A DNA stretch of 64,000 nt from Laburnicola sp. R22_1 (GCA_014281115.1 JACONQ010000001.1:1426001-1490000); one strand, 5' to 3'. Counted from the stretch's first letter, positions 1-11,339 are shown. Notes: generated by a model not told the origin, from the sequence alone. Numbers and translations: made by a program.

Positions 1-178
1 CGTGAAGGTTGAACTCTCTTGGCGACTATCAATTTTCGGATTTTCCGCACCAGCAACCTCCCGCGTGCACACCATCTCTGCCCTGCTGCCTCTCCGCCCG
101 CCGCCCAGCTTGCACCGCCCGATCGCCTCAGACTATACCGCGCTGCAGCAGACCGACACATTGCCCGAAGCCGCAGCC

Positions 179-1861
179 ATGGGCGACGATCTCGAGGCAA
201 GCCACAGGCGCCTCCCCGCTTCTGCCCACACCGCTAACCCGCAGAGCAGGCGCGATTGAAGGGCCACCAGCGCGCCTTCGAGGGTCTGATGTCCTTGATC
301 CCCGCAAAGGACTACTACGGCAAAGACGAGAGCATCACCAGCGTACGTTGCACCCTTCGCCGCCTCAGCCCGGCATCTGCTAAGCGTGTTGCAGACAGAA
401 TGGACGCGCGTAGGCAAAAAGCAGTCCAAGGCGGATCGACAGGCCGCAAAGCGGGCAAAGCTGGACCCCGCAAATCACAAGAGTGCACTGGATGTCATGG
501 ACGAGAACGCCCGGAAACGGAAGCGAGAACTCGACGCCGAGGCCGAAGGCGACGACTCGTCCGACTTCGACATGGGCATCGAGAAGGAGAAGCCGAGCGA
601 AGGTCTGAGGATGCCCGCGAGCAAAGCAAAGAAGCAAAAGACCACCAAAGAGTCCGATGCTGTGACGATGCCGAACAAGGAGACGAAGAACGAAGACAAA
701 AAAGCGGCCAAAGAAGCGCAAGCCAAAGCCAAGGCAGAGAGGAAGCAGCAGCAGCAAGAGAAGAAGAAAGAAAAGCAGAAAGAAAAGCAGGCCCAGAAGC
801 AGCAGAAACAACAAACCAAAAAGGCACAGCAGGAGGAGTTTGGCAAAGCCCTAAACGACACCGAAGAGCAAGACGCGGAAGAGTCGACCATGTCAGATGC
901 CGAACAAGAGCACGACGATGATCAAATCCAAGCTATGGATGTCAGCGGTCTCGTTGAAGAAGAGGCGTCTACCGCTACGCCGTCAGCTGCAGACTCCACT
1001 GCCTCCGTAGCCTCTGCTGTCTCATCTTCATCCTCAATGCCACCGCCCACCGAGATTCCACAGAAGAAGGAGAAAAAGTCGCTCGTGCCAGATCAACAGA
1101 AACACGATGACTTTCGCGCTCGACTGCAGGCTAAACTTGACGCTATGCGCGCTGCAAGAAAAGCCGATGGACCCGATGGAAGGCCAGCGAAGAACCGAGC
1201 CGAACTGATAGAAGCCCGACGAAAGAAAGAAGCAGAGCGGAAGGCAGCAAAGAAGGCACAGAGGCAACTTGCCCAGGAGGATGAAGAGCGCCTCAAGGCA
1301 GAAGAGCAGCTTGCACGGATACGCGGTGGTTCTGGCTCTCCGTCCTTATTCTCACATCGATCGTCGCCAGACCGGGAGAGAAATCTAAGTTTTGGTCGCG
1401 TGGCCTGGAATGATGGTAATCAATTAGAGGGCGATCTGTCGGGCTTCAGGGAGTCGAAGAAACAGAAGGGCCGTTCCGATGCCAAAACTGCCCTCGAAGC
1501 CGCCAAGAATAAACAAGCTCGTCTTAACGCACTCGACGAAGAGAAGCGGAAAGACATACAGGAGAAGGACTTGTGGCTCAATGCAAAGAAGAGAGCGCAG
1601 GGCGAGCGGGTACATGACGATCCCAAACTATTGAAGAAGAGTGTGAAGCGACTGGACAAGGCCAAGGCTAAAAGCTCAAGAGAGTGGAGTGACCGCAAGG
1701 AGAACGTGCAAAAGGGCCAGGAGGCAAAGCAAAAGAAACGCGAGCAGAACCTACAAAAACGGAGGGAGGAGAAGGGTTCGAAGGGTAAAAAGAAGGTTGG
1801 AAAGGCGGGCAAAAAGATCCAGAAGCGGGCAGGTTTTGAAGGCAGGTTTAAAGCGAAATGA
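179..1861 (+). CDS. RRP14: SURF6/Rrp14-like nucleolar ribosome-biogenesis protein
   Basis: Exons 179-196, 250-342 and 395-1861 give 525 residues. The N-terminal block MGDDLEARLKGHQRAFEGLM followed by SLIPAKDYYG is the conserved SURF6 start. It appears only if the first intron (197-249) is removed as a GC-AG intron with donor GAG|GCAAGC. The second intron is GT-AG (343-394). The rest is extremely Lys/Glu/Arg/Gln-rich, with long basic stretches and predicted coiled coil in the C-terminal half, where the SURF6 domain lies (about residues 320-500). Members of this family act in the nucleolus in pre-rRNA processing and 40S/60S assembly and bind nucleic acid. That function is known for the family and is not shown here. 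It is convergent with the complex I gene that follows. The family call is firm. The first exon depends on the GC donor. Confidence 0.88.
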
Positions 1862-2353
1862 GGAAAGTCCAGGCTGTGCGACTGAGTAGTCGTTTGGGCC
1901 GTCCTTGGATATCTATTAGCGTAGCATTTTGGGCGTAGTGGACGATGAATGGATACCTTTTGCCATATTTGCCTGTTGATCCGTTGAACGATTTTGGACA
2001 ACCGATCGAATAAGTTTTACGTAGCCTACGCTGTGGTCATCACTGGCACGGATCAGGCTTAGCAGAATGTGATGTGCCTGCTTCGAGATATGATAAGCCT
2101 TCGACACTTATGTTTTAGACGGGAAACCGGAAGCCTCAAAACAGGTTACATCTCCATGGTACCTGGACAACGGAACGACGTACGAGATGCACAGGGTTTG
2201 TGGGTTACTCTCCATACTCATAGTGCTATTTCAGGAACACACACGAGGAATTGCTTAAGACCTTGAATTGATGTCACAAAGGAAATCAGCATTGCTAGTG
2301 CTACACTTCCATACTCTAATATTTACACAACCACGCTTCATTTTTTTACACCA
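1862..2353. other. Intergenic, convergent 3' ends
   Basis: This region lies between the stop codons of the SURF6-like gene (+) and the complex I gene (-). It must hold both 3' untranslated regions. I see no further gene, repeat or structured RNA. Confidence 0.6.
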
Positions 2354-3163
2354 TTACCGGTATGGTGCATCTGCTCGAGCAGCGGCCGCAATCTCAGGTT
2401 CCCACTTGTCACCGTTTGCCAACAACTTCTCCTTGTTGTACAGCAGCTCCTCGCGAGTCTCAGTCGCATACTCTGCGTTAGGACCTACATCAAGTTAGCG
2501 TTGAATACAATTGCACATGTGCTCCCACTTACCCTCCACAATGGCATCGACCGGGCAACTCTCTTGGCACAAGCCGCAGTAGATGCACTTGGTCATATCG
2601 ATGTCGTATCGCGTCGTCCTCCTGCTGCCGTCCATACGCTCTTCAGCCTCGATGGTGATAGCCTGCGCCGGGCAGATGGCCTCGCAAAGCTTGCAAGCAA
2701 TGCAGCGCTCCTCACCCGTAGGATACCGTCGCAGCGCGTGCTCGCCTCGGAAGCGGGGTGAAATAGGGCCTTTTTCGAAAGGGTAGAAGATGGTGTATCT
2801 TCCCCTCGTCAGCCTTGGATCTCCTGGCATATTTGGACGCTCTACAGCGCCAGTTTGGGCTACTCACGGAGGCCGGAAAAACTGCTCTAGCAGCACATAC
2901 ATGCCCCGAAACATCTCCACCAGCAAGAAGTACTTGCCCGCGCGGTCCAATGCGCTCTCCCCTTCATCCCATCGCTTGGGGCGAGGTAACCGAAAGCCCG
3001 GCGGGGGCGGACCGGCTGGGGTGGCGGCTCGAGGGAAGGTGGTGGAGAAGAAGGCGGCGGTGGCGGGCGAAGGGAGGCGTCCGGCGGCGAGGAGCGAAGG
3101 TCTGAGGAGTGTGGCAGCTGGACGGGTGCGCGCCAGCATGGTCAACGGCCGTGTGCTGGCCAT
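2354..3163 (-). CDS. NADH:ubiquinone oxidoreductase 23-kDa (NDUFS8/TYKY) iron-sulfur subunit, mitochondrial
   Basis: On the minus strand the exons are 3163-2868, 2804-2533 and 2484-2354. Both introns keep the frame and the product has 232 residues. Residues 1 to about 40 are rich in Arg, Ala and Ser with no acidic residues, a typical mitochondrial presequence. Two classical 4Fe-4S motifs follow: [12 protein letters not shown] at residues 133-144 and [12 protein letters not shown] at 172-183. The C-terminus ends ...[13 protein letters not shown], as in fungal orthologues. In complex I this subunit carries clusters N6a and N6b in the connecting arm to the quinone site (family knowledge). The gene is head-to-head with the mitochondrial acyl carrier protein gene, another complex I component, over 402 bp. 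Confidence 0.95.
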
Positions 3164-3565
3164 GGTGGGTGCGTGGTGGTCGCGGCGCTGGGGGTTGTCG
3201 TGGTGCGAGGTTGCGACGAAGTTGGAGCTTGTTGCAGGAACGTATTAACGGGCCCGCTGTGATTGGCTGCGAGATTCACGACATCAACGCCGCCGAGCGG
3301 TTTGGAGAAACGAAGTCGAGGAGACCAAAATCAATTGAAAAGTGTTGTTGGTGTGTACCGCAACAAAGGACTTGGGAACGAGCTCCTTGCCCATCGATAA
3401 GTTAGCATCTAAGGAGTCGTACGCATATTGCCTGTTGGTGAGGTCAACGCCCGCTTACCTAATGCGAAGCTCGAAGTTCTTGAGCTAAGGGAAGGGCCGA
3501 GCAGCAACTCTATCCGCCTCTCAGTGTCAACAACCTCCGCCCCAACACCTCCCGCATCCTCCACA
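3164..3565. promoter_or_regulatory. Divergent promoter shared by two complex I genes
   Basis: These 402 bp separate the start codons of the 23-kDa complex I subunit (-) and the mitochondrial acyl carrier protein (+). The region carries both 5' leaders and presumably a shared bidirectional promoter. I could not identify a TATA box. That the region acts as a shared promoter is inferred from gene arrangement only. Confidence 0.5.
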
Positions 3566-4239
3566 ATGTTCCGCACAGCTCTCGTTAGGTCTGCAAGGCA
3601 AGCCGTCCGTGCCGCCCCCCGGTGGCAGGCGCCAATTGCTCGTCCCGTCGCGCGAAGCTTCCTGTTCCAGGCCAAGCAGATCACGCCCTCCGCGCGCTTC
3701 CAGGCAGTACGATGCTACTCCGCTTCGGCCGGTCTATCCAAGGATGAGGTTGAGGGCAGGATAATGGATCTGCTGAAGAACTTCGACAAGGTAATGGTCT
3801 TGCGATGGCATGCTGGAGCTATGGCTAATCTGGAAGCAGGTCACCGACACCTCAAAGGTTCGTGCCAAAAGCCCGAGAGCAACCGCACAGTAACTAATAG
3901 AACCTAGTTGAATGGCGAGTCGCACTTCCACAATGACCTCGGCTTGGACAGTCTCGACACTGTGGAGGTAGTCATGGCGATCGAGGAGGTTAGTGCAGAA
4001 GCAACATGGATGTCGAAAATAGGCCTGACACCAGCACAGGAGTTCAGCATTGAGATTCCCGATAAGGAAGCAGACGCCATCCACAGCGGTATGCAGTCCG
4101 AGTCCAGCTGGCCGAGCAGAGCTAATGATACCTCAGTCAAGCAAGCAGTCGACTACATCCTGGCCCAGCCCGATGGTAAGACACCCTCAACCGGCATCGG
4201 CTTGGGAATATAGGAGCTGACCTAGCTATAGCGCACTAA
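3566..4239 (+). CDS. ACP1: Mitochondrial acyl carrier protein (complex I NDUFAB1-type)
   Basis: Six exons (3566-3790, 3840-3857, 3908-3988, 4040-4088, 4137-4175, 4232-4239) give 139 residues. Residues 1 to about 50 form an Arg-rich presequence. The mature part has the [20 protein letters not shown] helix II segment, whose DSL serine accepts 4'-phosphopantetheine, and it ends ...YILAQPDAH as in fungal homologues. The second exon is only 18 nt (VTDTSK) and the last is 8 nt. For the last junction an acceptor 6 nt earlier would add one residue (PDAIAH); I prefer the one giving PDAH. Family roles are mitochondrial fatty-acid/lipoate synthesis, complex I structure and Fe-S cluster assembly. The dense intron pattern is unlike its neighbours. 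Confidence 0.93.
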
Positions 4240-4724
4240 GTGGAACTTTTGAGGCGGGTCGCCAAACATCAAGGATATGGCTAGGGACATAGATGGGCGG
4301 AGGCTACCCTGGCGTTGCTATATATTCTCCTCCGCATGTATAACAGTCGCCTGGCATGGCATCTTGTGTATTTCGTGATAGAAAATGGATGCTGCCCACT
4401 TCTGACAGCCATTACATTTGGTCGGTGGACCAGGTTGCGATGCACATGCTTCGCCGCGCCAAGAGATTTGAGTAGATTCCAGTGCCACGGGGCCCACCAC
4501 AGCTCATTCTCCGTGACACCGTCCGTACAGACCGATCGTCAGCGTCTTGCTTTGTCCGTAGCAGCTGTCTGCGCTGTCAATCGCGCCCACCGTGTTGCTT
4601 CTAATCGTTGCCTTGACACGCATATGCTGCCCTAGCGACGACATCCCTGCGCCTCAGAGGGAGCCTCTCCCAACACTCTAACAAAGGCCTCCGACCACCC
4701 CGCTCGTTCCACGCACACCACCTG
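4240..4724. other. Intergenic, tandem genes
   Basis: This holds the 3' region of the acyl carrier protein gene and the promoter/leader of VPS74. No further open frame, repeat or RNA gene is convincing. Confidence 0.55.
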
Positions 4725-5941
4725 ATGGCTACCACGACGTCTGGTCTGACCCGCCGAAGAGGAGGAGGCGCGGCCACCAACAATGGAGAGGACGAACCCA
4801 GCCGCGTCGCCAGCCCGGTGCTTAAGCGCAACGACGACCGCACCCCCGAGACCTCCTACGAGAACTCGGCCAATGGCCATAAGATCGCCTTCGACCCGCG
4901 GGACATCAGCGAGAGCGCCGAGCGCAACAAGCAACCCAAATTGACGCTGATGGAGGAGATTATCCTCATGGGACTCAAGGACAAGCAGGTGCGCGTTGGC
5001 AAATGCGGCGGTGGACAATGGGCTGATCGTGAAATAGGGATACCTATCTTTCTGGAATGACAACATCTCATATGCACTTCGGGGATGCATAGTTATAGAG
5101 TTGGCCTTCCGTGGCCGCATAAGCATGCAGAAGGACTCGTCGCGACGGAGATTCCCTCTCGCTGACCGTGTTATCGAGGTCATCGATGATACACTCACGG
5201 GCGAGGTGCTGTTGGATGAGGCCTTGAAGATGATGAAGACGAGCGAGAAGATGAGCGTGAACTCGTGGATTGACCTCATGAGCGGTACGTGTACAGGCAT
5301 CTGGCTCGCTTACATCCGGCATGCGGACGCTGATATATTGAACAGGAGAGACTTGGAACCTCATGAAGATTGGCTACCAACTAAAACAGGTGCGCGAACG
5401 CTTGTGCAAGGGCCTGGTCGACAAAGGTATCCTGCGTACCGAGAAAAAGAACTTCCTCCTCTTCGACATGGCCACTCACCCGGTAGCGGATGGGGGCGCA
5501 AAGGAGGAGATAAGACGACGAGTCCGAACAGTACTCACCAATCGAACTGTAGTCCTCCCTGGGAGCCAGTTCCTACCTGAAGAACTCGAGTTCAGAATGC
5601 TGCGGACCATCGTCATGGTCTGCGCCGCTTATGCTGCGAATGTCCTTGAGAATGCCCTGGCCACGCTTGGACACGAGGCGAGGGAGCGCGCATTTGCTCA
5701 GGTCGACGAGCTGCTGGCAGAATACTCACAATGGCCGTTTGCAAGACGGGCTGGCGGGTCCGGCGGTGTGGGATCGAACCTAGGCCAAGTCATTAACGAT
5801 GAAATCAACAACGGCAAAGACAAGGAGCTGCAGATGGAGGTGAGCCTCTGACTCTACATGTATAGCACATGTGACTAATGAAGCCGACAGGTGGTCGCCG
5901 CATGCTTGAGTGTCTTCACAAGGCTTGACTCGCTCCTCTAA
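4725..5941 (+). CDS. VPS74: Vps74/GOLPH3-type Golgi PI4P-binding protein
   Basis: Exons 4725-4988, 5038-5284, 5346-5839 and 5891-5941 join in frame to 351 residues. The GPP34 domain runs from [20 protein letters not shown] (about residue 72) to the C-terminus. The first intron lies inside this conserved segment, so the spliced reading is well supported. An Arg triplet near the N-terminus (GLTRRRGGG, residues 7-15) resembles the coatomer-binding basic motif of Vps74. In the family the protein binds PI4P on Golgi membranes and recruits cytosolic tails of glycosyltransferases into COPI vesicles. The length is close to fungal orthologues (about 345-360). Confidence 0.94.
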
Positions 5942-6482
5942 AGCTGCGTACTCCTCAGATGCTAACCACTGCCCAAAAGAATAGCAGGAGGCTTAGGCAT
6001 GATCAAGCACGATTTGCGGCAGCTGAGATTGCTGAAATAAAGAAACAACATACAGCGGACAGGGCCTGCGGGCAAACGAGCATGCGGGGGCTTTGACGGG
6101 CGAAACTTGGAGACCTAGTCATTCTTGTCATCACTTCATATCTCTAGCGTTTCCTTGACGGCAATCGATAGGCTGATTGAATGGGATCGGGGATTGGGGC
6201 ATAGGCGTCTTCTGGCCATGAGTATTCCGCTTTTCAAAGAGGGATCCGAATGCACGCGGGCTTTTCCTCTTTTCTGTACTTTGCGAGATGGACGAATGTT
6301 ACACATTGCACATGTGCATTTGACATGTGCATTTAACAGCGTATGACATGGATATAGCCGACGTTGCTGTCATGGGGCTTTGTCTACATGACTGCAGGAA
6401 ATGTTTGGTGCGGCCACGCAGGCTTCCATGCGTGAAGGCTTGGATATCAGACGTCTGGTGCCTTGCCCAGGTGCGGACAAGG

Positions 6483-6505
6483 TCACGTGTCCAGCTTTCA
6501 CGTGA
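6483..6505. promoter_or_regulatory. Paired E-box (TCACGTG) motif upstream of SNF5
   Basis: TCACGTG at 6483-6489 and the palindrome TCACGTGA at 6498-6505 start 15 bp apart. They lie about 60-80 bp before a TATA-like CTATATAC (6567-6574). CACGTG is the core site of fungal bHLH factors. Pairing and position suggest a regulatory element, but no binding is shown by sequence alone. Confidence 0.4.
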
Positions 6506-6519
6506 ACCATTGAAAGCCC

Positions 6520-6558
6520 GAGCCCTGGAGCCCTGGAGCCCTGGAGCTGGAGGCCCTG
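6520..6558 (+). repeat. Short tandem repeat, 8-bp unit GAGCCCTG
   Basis: Three perfect GAGCCCTG units (6520-6543) are followed by two degenerate units (GAGCTG, GAGGCCCTG). The array sits between the E-box pair and the TATA-like element. Confidence 0.75.
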
Positions 6559-7187
6559 GAGAAGCTCTATATACGCCGCGTACCTTTCTCTTGGCACGAA
6601 GATGCCTGATGAGAGGGTCGAGAGACGCCAGAAGCAGCCCCGGAGCGTCCGTGGCGTGTCGACGGCCGGTGGAGGAGCACGGCGTTGTTCGCGGGGGGTC
6701 TCGGCGCTTGAAACGGACCTAGAGGCGCATTCTGCCTGCTGCCTTGCAACAGCAACACACGACTGCCCGCATTCCCAGCAAATAAGCCGCCCGCCGCGCC
6801 CGACGCCGGGACCGAAGGCAAGGAGCCGTTTCGCTCGATCCGGGAGCCAATATTCCGCTGGCTGCAGTGCCGTTGCCCGAACTCGTGACCCTCAGGCAGC
6901 CCTGGAGCCGGATCGGCAGCACCTACCCTCAGCCAAACAAACCAAACAGAGGGCCCCAGGCCGACGACGCGCCATTTGCATGACCCATCGGTATGTGCAC
7001 CGTCTCGCGGCTCCTTCACGCGCCGGCCTGGCCATGGACGGCGACGCTGCTGCTGTCCTCTGCGCGCGCCCCCTGTCGCTCGCAATGGGCCTGCGCTCTC
7101 GCACGCTAGCTAACCGTCACCCAGCCGCTCCGCCACCAGTCGCGCATCGCTCCCACGCCTGCGCGCCGCCCTGAAGGCTCGCTCGCC

Positions 7188-9686
7188 ATGCGCTCGACCT
7201 CGACCTCGACCTCGCCGCTGTCCGGCCCATCCCCCCCCCTCAACGGCGCAAACATCGCGAACGCCGTCCAGCCGCCCGAGGCCCCTGCCGCCGCCAATGG
7301 CCCCGAGCCCGCGTCCGACAAGCACGGCGCCATCCGCGAAGGCAAACTGAAGGCCAAAGCCGTGCTCGCAGCGTCGGGCCTGCACATGGACGCGATGCCG
7401 CCCAACGACGCAAGGGGAGGGACCGACAGGGGCACGCCTTCCCAAGACGAGGGCGTCAACGGCGCGTCGCCGAGCCGCAAACGCTCGCGCTCCGGCTCTC
7501 GCAGACCGCCGCGCACGCCAGCAGAGCCAAAGCAGAGGGCTGTGCTGGACCAGATGATCCAGCGCGATCTGAGGGGGTCTACCGCCATGTTGGGAAAGAA
7601 CGAGCTCGCCTACGAAGCTACGAGCGACCTGCTGCAGGAGATCGACTACTACAACCAGATCCAGGACTCTTCAAGGAACGGGCCTCTCAACGCCGCCGTC
7701 GTCTACGGCACTGGATACAGGGGCTATGGTAACGGCATCACTGACCTCCCTCACGGTCAGGGATTTGCCCTGAAATATCCTGCGCACTGCAAGCCACCAG
7801 CAAATCGCAGAGCGAGACGGCTGCCCTTGAGAAGAGACGACATCGCCGCTCAATCTGACCAGGTAGAAGAATTGGTCCCGGTGCGATTAGATATCGAATT
7901 AGATAAGATTAAGCTGCGGGATACGTTCACATGGAATCTACACGACCGGTACACCACCTCAGAGCTATTCGCCGAACATCTGGTTGAAGACTTCCGAGTT
8001 CCTCCGGAGATACGCGAGCCGGTCAAGCAGCGTGTCAACCGCGAAATTCAAGAGCAGTTACAGGACTTCTACCCGCATGCCTTCTTCGACGACGAACCTC
8101 TCGATCCGCAACTACCGTATAACGCTTACAAGAACGATGAAATGCGTATAGTGATCAAATTAAATATTGCCATAGGACAACACACCCTCGTGGATCAGTT
8201 CGAATGGGAAATCAACAACCCACACAATTCTCCTGAGGAATTTGCGAGACAGACGGCAGCCGACCTCTCCTTGTCCGGGGAATTCACTACGGCCATTGCG
8301 CACTCAATACGTGAGCAATGCCAGATGTTCACAAAGAGTTTATATATTACTGGCCATCCGTTCGACGGGCGACCTGTGGAGGATGCCGACATCCGAGACA
8401 ATTTCTTGCCTTCTCCCCTTCCATCAGTTTTCCGACCAATGCAATCAGCAAAAGACTTCACTCCATACCTATACGAGCTGAGCGAAGCTGATCTAGAACG
8501 AGCCGAACTTTCCATCATGCGCGAGCAACGGCGGCAGAAGCGTTCCGTCAATCGGCGCGGAGGACCCGCGTTGCCAGATCTCAAAGATAGGCAACGCACT
8601 GTCCGTACCTTGCTTGTATCCTCTGTACTTCCCGGGACTGCTGAGACAATTGAAGAAAGCCATTTGTTCAAGGCCGTACGAAAAGCTAGGGAACGTCGCC
8701 GTGGAATGACCGATGAATCAGACGACTCGGACAGCGATGCATCTGTTCCAGAATCTCCTGCGCCTTCTATGCTCACTGGTGGAACGGCACGAACGAGAGG
8801 GATGCGTCCAGCGGCGAGTGCAGCACAGGCGGCAATGCGGTCAGCCATGGGACGTTCAATGACGCCCGAAATATCTACACTGCAGCAAAGCCAACACGAA
8901 AATAGAACGGCAAGGCAGCTAAGATACGAGGCTCGAGACGAGAGCGTGTCATCAGAGCCGACCAGGTATATCGTGAAACTTCGTATATCACCAACGAAGT
9001 TCAGGGAGTATCTGAAGAATCCGAAAGCTTTCCAGAAGCCTGCGTCCACGCCCAGGATGGCACCTACACCCCCGCCTGTCCGTAGCACTCCTGGCGCGAA
9101 TTCGATGCTGCCGCCTCCTTCACCCGCCGTACCACCTCGCTCTACTCCTGCGCCTGCAGCATCATCAATGGCCCCTTCACCACAACCGCCCTCTACGCCT
9201 ATGCCTACGCCTACGCCTACACCTACACCTACTTCACAGCCACAACAAAAGTGGCATTATCATCCTGACGGTCGGGCAGATGCACCCTGGCCGATGCCAC
9301 CAGGAACCCAACAGGTAAGTCACCGGAGGCTATGACTATGCTCTTATGATGGCTAACCTAAGTAGGCTCCTCCACCACTATGGCTTCAGGAAGCACTGAA
9401 AGAATTACGGCAAAAGAATCCGGGCGACGCCTTCGAAGCCATTATGCGATATAATGTCATAGACCAGAACACGCTTCAGAGTGTTAAACTGGACTCGTTA
9501 CCCGCATCTGGCGCGCTGCCTCCTAACTATAAGGCGCAGTATCTCCCGCGAATTCGGTGTGTCGATTGTCCTGGCAAACTGTACAACGCTGGCCCAGAAC
9601 AGACCGTCGGGAACTTCCAAACACATCTTAACAACCGAGTACACAAAGCAAACGTGGAAAAGCGTACTGGGAAGGTGAGCCACTAG
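7188..9686 (+). CDS. SNF5: SNF5/SMARCB1-type chromatin-remodelling complex subunit
   Basis: Exon 7188-9314 and a second exon from 9366 give about 815 residues if the frame is read to the TAG at 9684-9686. The N-terminal 120 residues are low-complexity Ser/Pro/Ala/Arg. The two SNF5 repeats lie at about residues 228-290 ([20 protein letters not shown]) and 313-390 ([20 protein letters not shown]). A Pro/Thr-rich linker contains a short [11 protein letters not shown] run. The C-terminus has a CVDC...H...H segment ([13 protein letters not shown], then HLNNRVH) resembling a small zinc-binding module found in fungal Snf5 proteins. A GTGAGC donor directly before the stop could splice to an acceptor at about 9729, so the last few residues are uncertain. 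Sfh1 (the RSC paralogue) is the alternative; the long low-complexity termini favour Snf5. Confidence 0.85.
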
Positions 9687-10214
9687 CACGGGTCGCGCTG
9701 GGTGACTATACTGTTTTTGGTTCCCACAGTATGCTTGCTGGCATTCTTTTGTAAATCAGGGAGCTTTGTCCGAGCTATTTGTACAAACAAGAAATTTTCT
9801 CGTCTGCTAGAAGCGTATCTATATTGATCGTCGTTTTTCGGTGGGTTTGCGGGGAACCAGGTGCAAGGTGCCAGGTGTAAGGGGCCTAGGTTGCGAACGT
9901 GGGCTTGGTTTGGCGTTTTCATTTGCCGAGCGGTTTTCAAAGCGAGTGCAGATTTGGCAAGTAGATGGGGACACCCTATTGATTTTTATGCATTACTTGG
10001 ATGTGTGCTTAGTCTTAGATGAGGTATTTCAGGTGGTGCTCACCCGAGCAGCAGTATTCGATTTGTGGCTTATATTACTTGAAGCGATGCTTTCCTTCAT
10101 CGTGAGCTGTCGGTCGCATTTGGGAGCCCTTCGAATCCCTCATCTTGATCAACACAGTGTTCGTCACGTGTCCAAATCCTCGGCTCAACACATATCAACA
10201 AGCCGCTCATCGAG
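9687..10214. other. Intergenic
   Basis: This holds the SNF5 3' region and the promoter of the next gene. A TCACGTG E-box occurs close to the start of the downstream gene, within about 10160-10175. No gene or repeat is seen. Confidence 0.5.
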
Positions 10215-11339
10215 ATGATGCTCCCCTCTCTTTTCAACAGTCTGCTCGTTGCAGCGGAGCTCGTCATGAACGCTCAAGCCGACCTGCCGATTCGCATCAT
10301 ATCACACAATATCCGCTATGCGACTACGAGTCCTTTCACAGGGGAGAAGGTCTGGGCGGATCGCAAGGCGTTGGTAGTCAATCAGTTAAAGTTTCATACT
10401 GTGTATAACGAGGAGGCATTTGTCTGTTTGCAAGAGGTACTGGATGGACAGTTGAGGGATGTGTTGGGGGGGTTAGGTAGTGAGTGTGAGCTGAACCTAT
10501 TCCCCATGAATCGGACGTCCCTTCTCAAATTCGAATATGGAAGCCTAATCATATGGTCTGTGGCTCATATGCTGATTGGACTCGTATAGGGGATTATATC
10601 GGCGTCGGAAGGGACGACGGTAAGAAGAAAGGAGAGTACAGTCCGATCATATTCAGAAAAGCGGCGTGGAAGGTGGACAGCTGGAAGACTGTATGGCTAA
10701 GTGAGACACCAGAAAAGCCCGGAAAGGTATGTCGAGTGATTATGTCCTTGGTTTTGCGGGATCCGATACGTGAATACTGAAATGTTATCAGGGTTGGGAC
10801 GCAGCTTCCATCCGGATAGTTACGGTTGGCACCTTCATCCACCAAGCCAGCAAGAGAAAAGTTGTCGGCATGTGCACGCACCTAGGTAGGTAGTAATTAA
10901 CCTTTTTACCACAGCTCTTGTGCTCACATATCAAAAAGATGACCAAGGCCAAATTTCCCGCACAGAATCAGCAAAGCTCATCCTCAAGGTGGTCGACGAA
11001 GTGACCCACAACGGCACGGCCTCAGCGAACCCGCTTCCAGTCTTCCTAGGCGGCGATCTCAACTCCGAACCTTCCGGGTCCGCGTTCCAGATACTGAACG
11101 CGAAAGACTCCACTTTTCAGGTAGTCAAGGAGTTGGCGCCCTGGAAGTATGGCAATCAGAAGACGTATACGGGATTCCAGGAAAGCAATGCGAAGACAGA
11201 GCTTGATCATGTGTTTGTGGATAGAAGGGCGGGCATCTGGGAAGCGAAGGGGTTTGCGGTACTTGCGAGCAAGTTTGATGATGGGGTTTATAGTAGTGAT
11301 CATCGGGCTGTGATTGGGGACGTGGTGTTGAAGGCATAG
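10215..11339 (+). CDS. Endonuclease/exonuclease/phosphatase-family protein, probably secreted
   Basis: Four exons (10215-10479, 10590-10726, 10792-10885, 10939-11339) join to 298 residues. The N-terminus MMLPSLFNSLLVAAELVMNA looks like a signal peptide. Family motifs appear in order: SHNIRYAT (metal-binding Asn), FVCLQEV (catalytic Glu), CTHL after the third intron, GGDLNSEP (catalytic Asp/Asn) and SSDHRAV (Asp-His pair). This is the DNase I-like/EEP fold, whose members hydrolyse phosphodiester or phosphomonoester bonds in nucleic acids, inositol phosphates or lipids. The substrate cannot be told from sequence. For the first donor I chose GTGAGT at 10480; GTAGTG three bases earlier is in the same phase. 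Fungal members are often annotated only as EEP family proteins. Confidence 0.85.

Larger units (their letters stand above)
5942..7187. other. Long intergenic region upstream of SNF5
   Basis: These 1.25 kb hold the VPS74 3' region and the SNF5 promoter and leader. Visible structure: a 12-bp palindrome TGCACATGTGCA at 6307-6318; a directly repeated ACATGTGCATTT at 6310-6321 and 6323-6334; two TCACGTG E-boxes; an 8-bp tandem repeat; and a TATA-like CTATATAC at 6567-6574. If transcription starts near 6600, SNF5 has a leader of nearly 600 nt. The open frame 6602-7174 is not believed (see rejected list). Confidence 0.6.

Noticed and set aside
380..891. Leu/Phe/Cys/Ser-rich hydrophobic open frames antisense to the SURF6 gene, resembling membrane proteins
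   Set aside because: They are the reverse complement of Lys/Glu/Gln-rich coding sequence (AAG read as CTT), a known artefact.
6602..7174. 190-codon open frame upstream of SNF5
   Set aside because: Its Arg/Ala/Pro-rich composition comes from GC-rich DNA. It has no motif and overlaps equally long frames in other directions. More likely SNF5 leader.
9675..9760. Extra 3' exon of SNF5 after the GTGAGC donor at 9675
   Set aside because: Possible, but the peptide it would add (beginning YACWHSF) has no support, so the direct stop was preferred.
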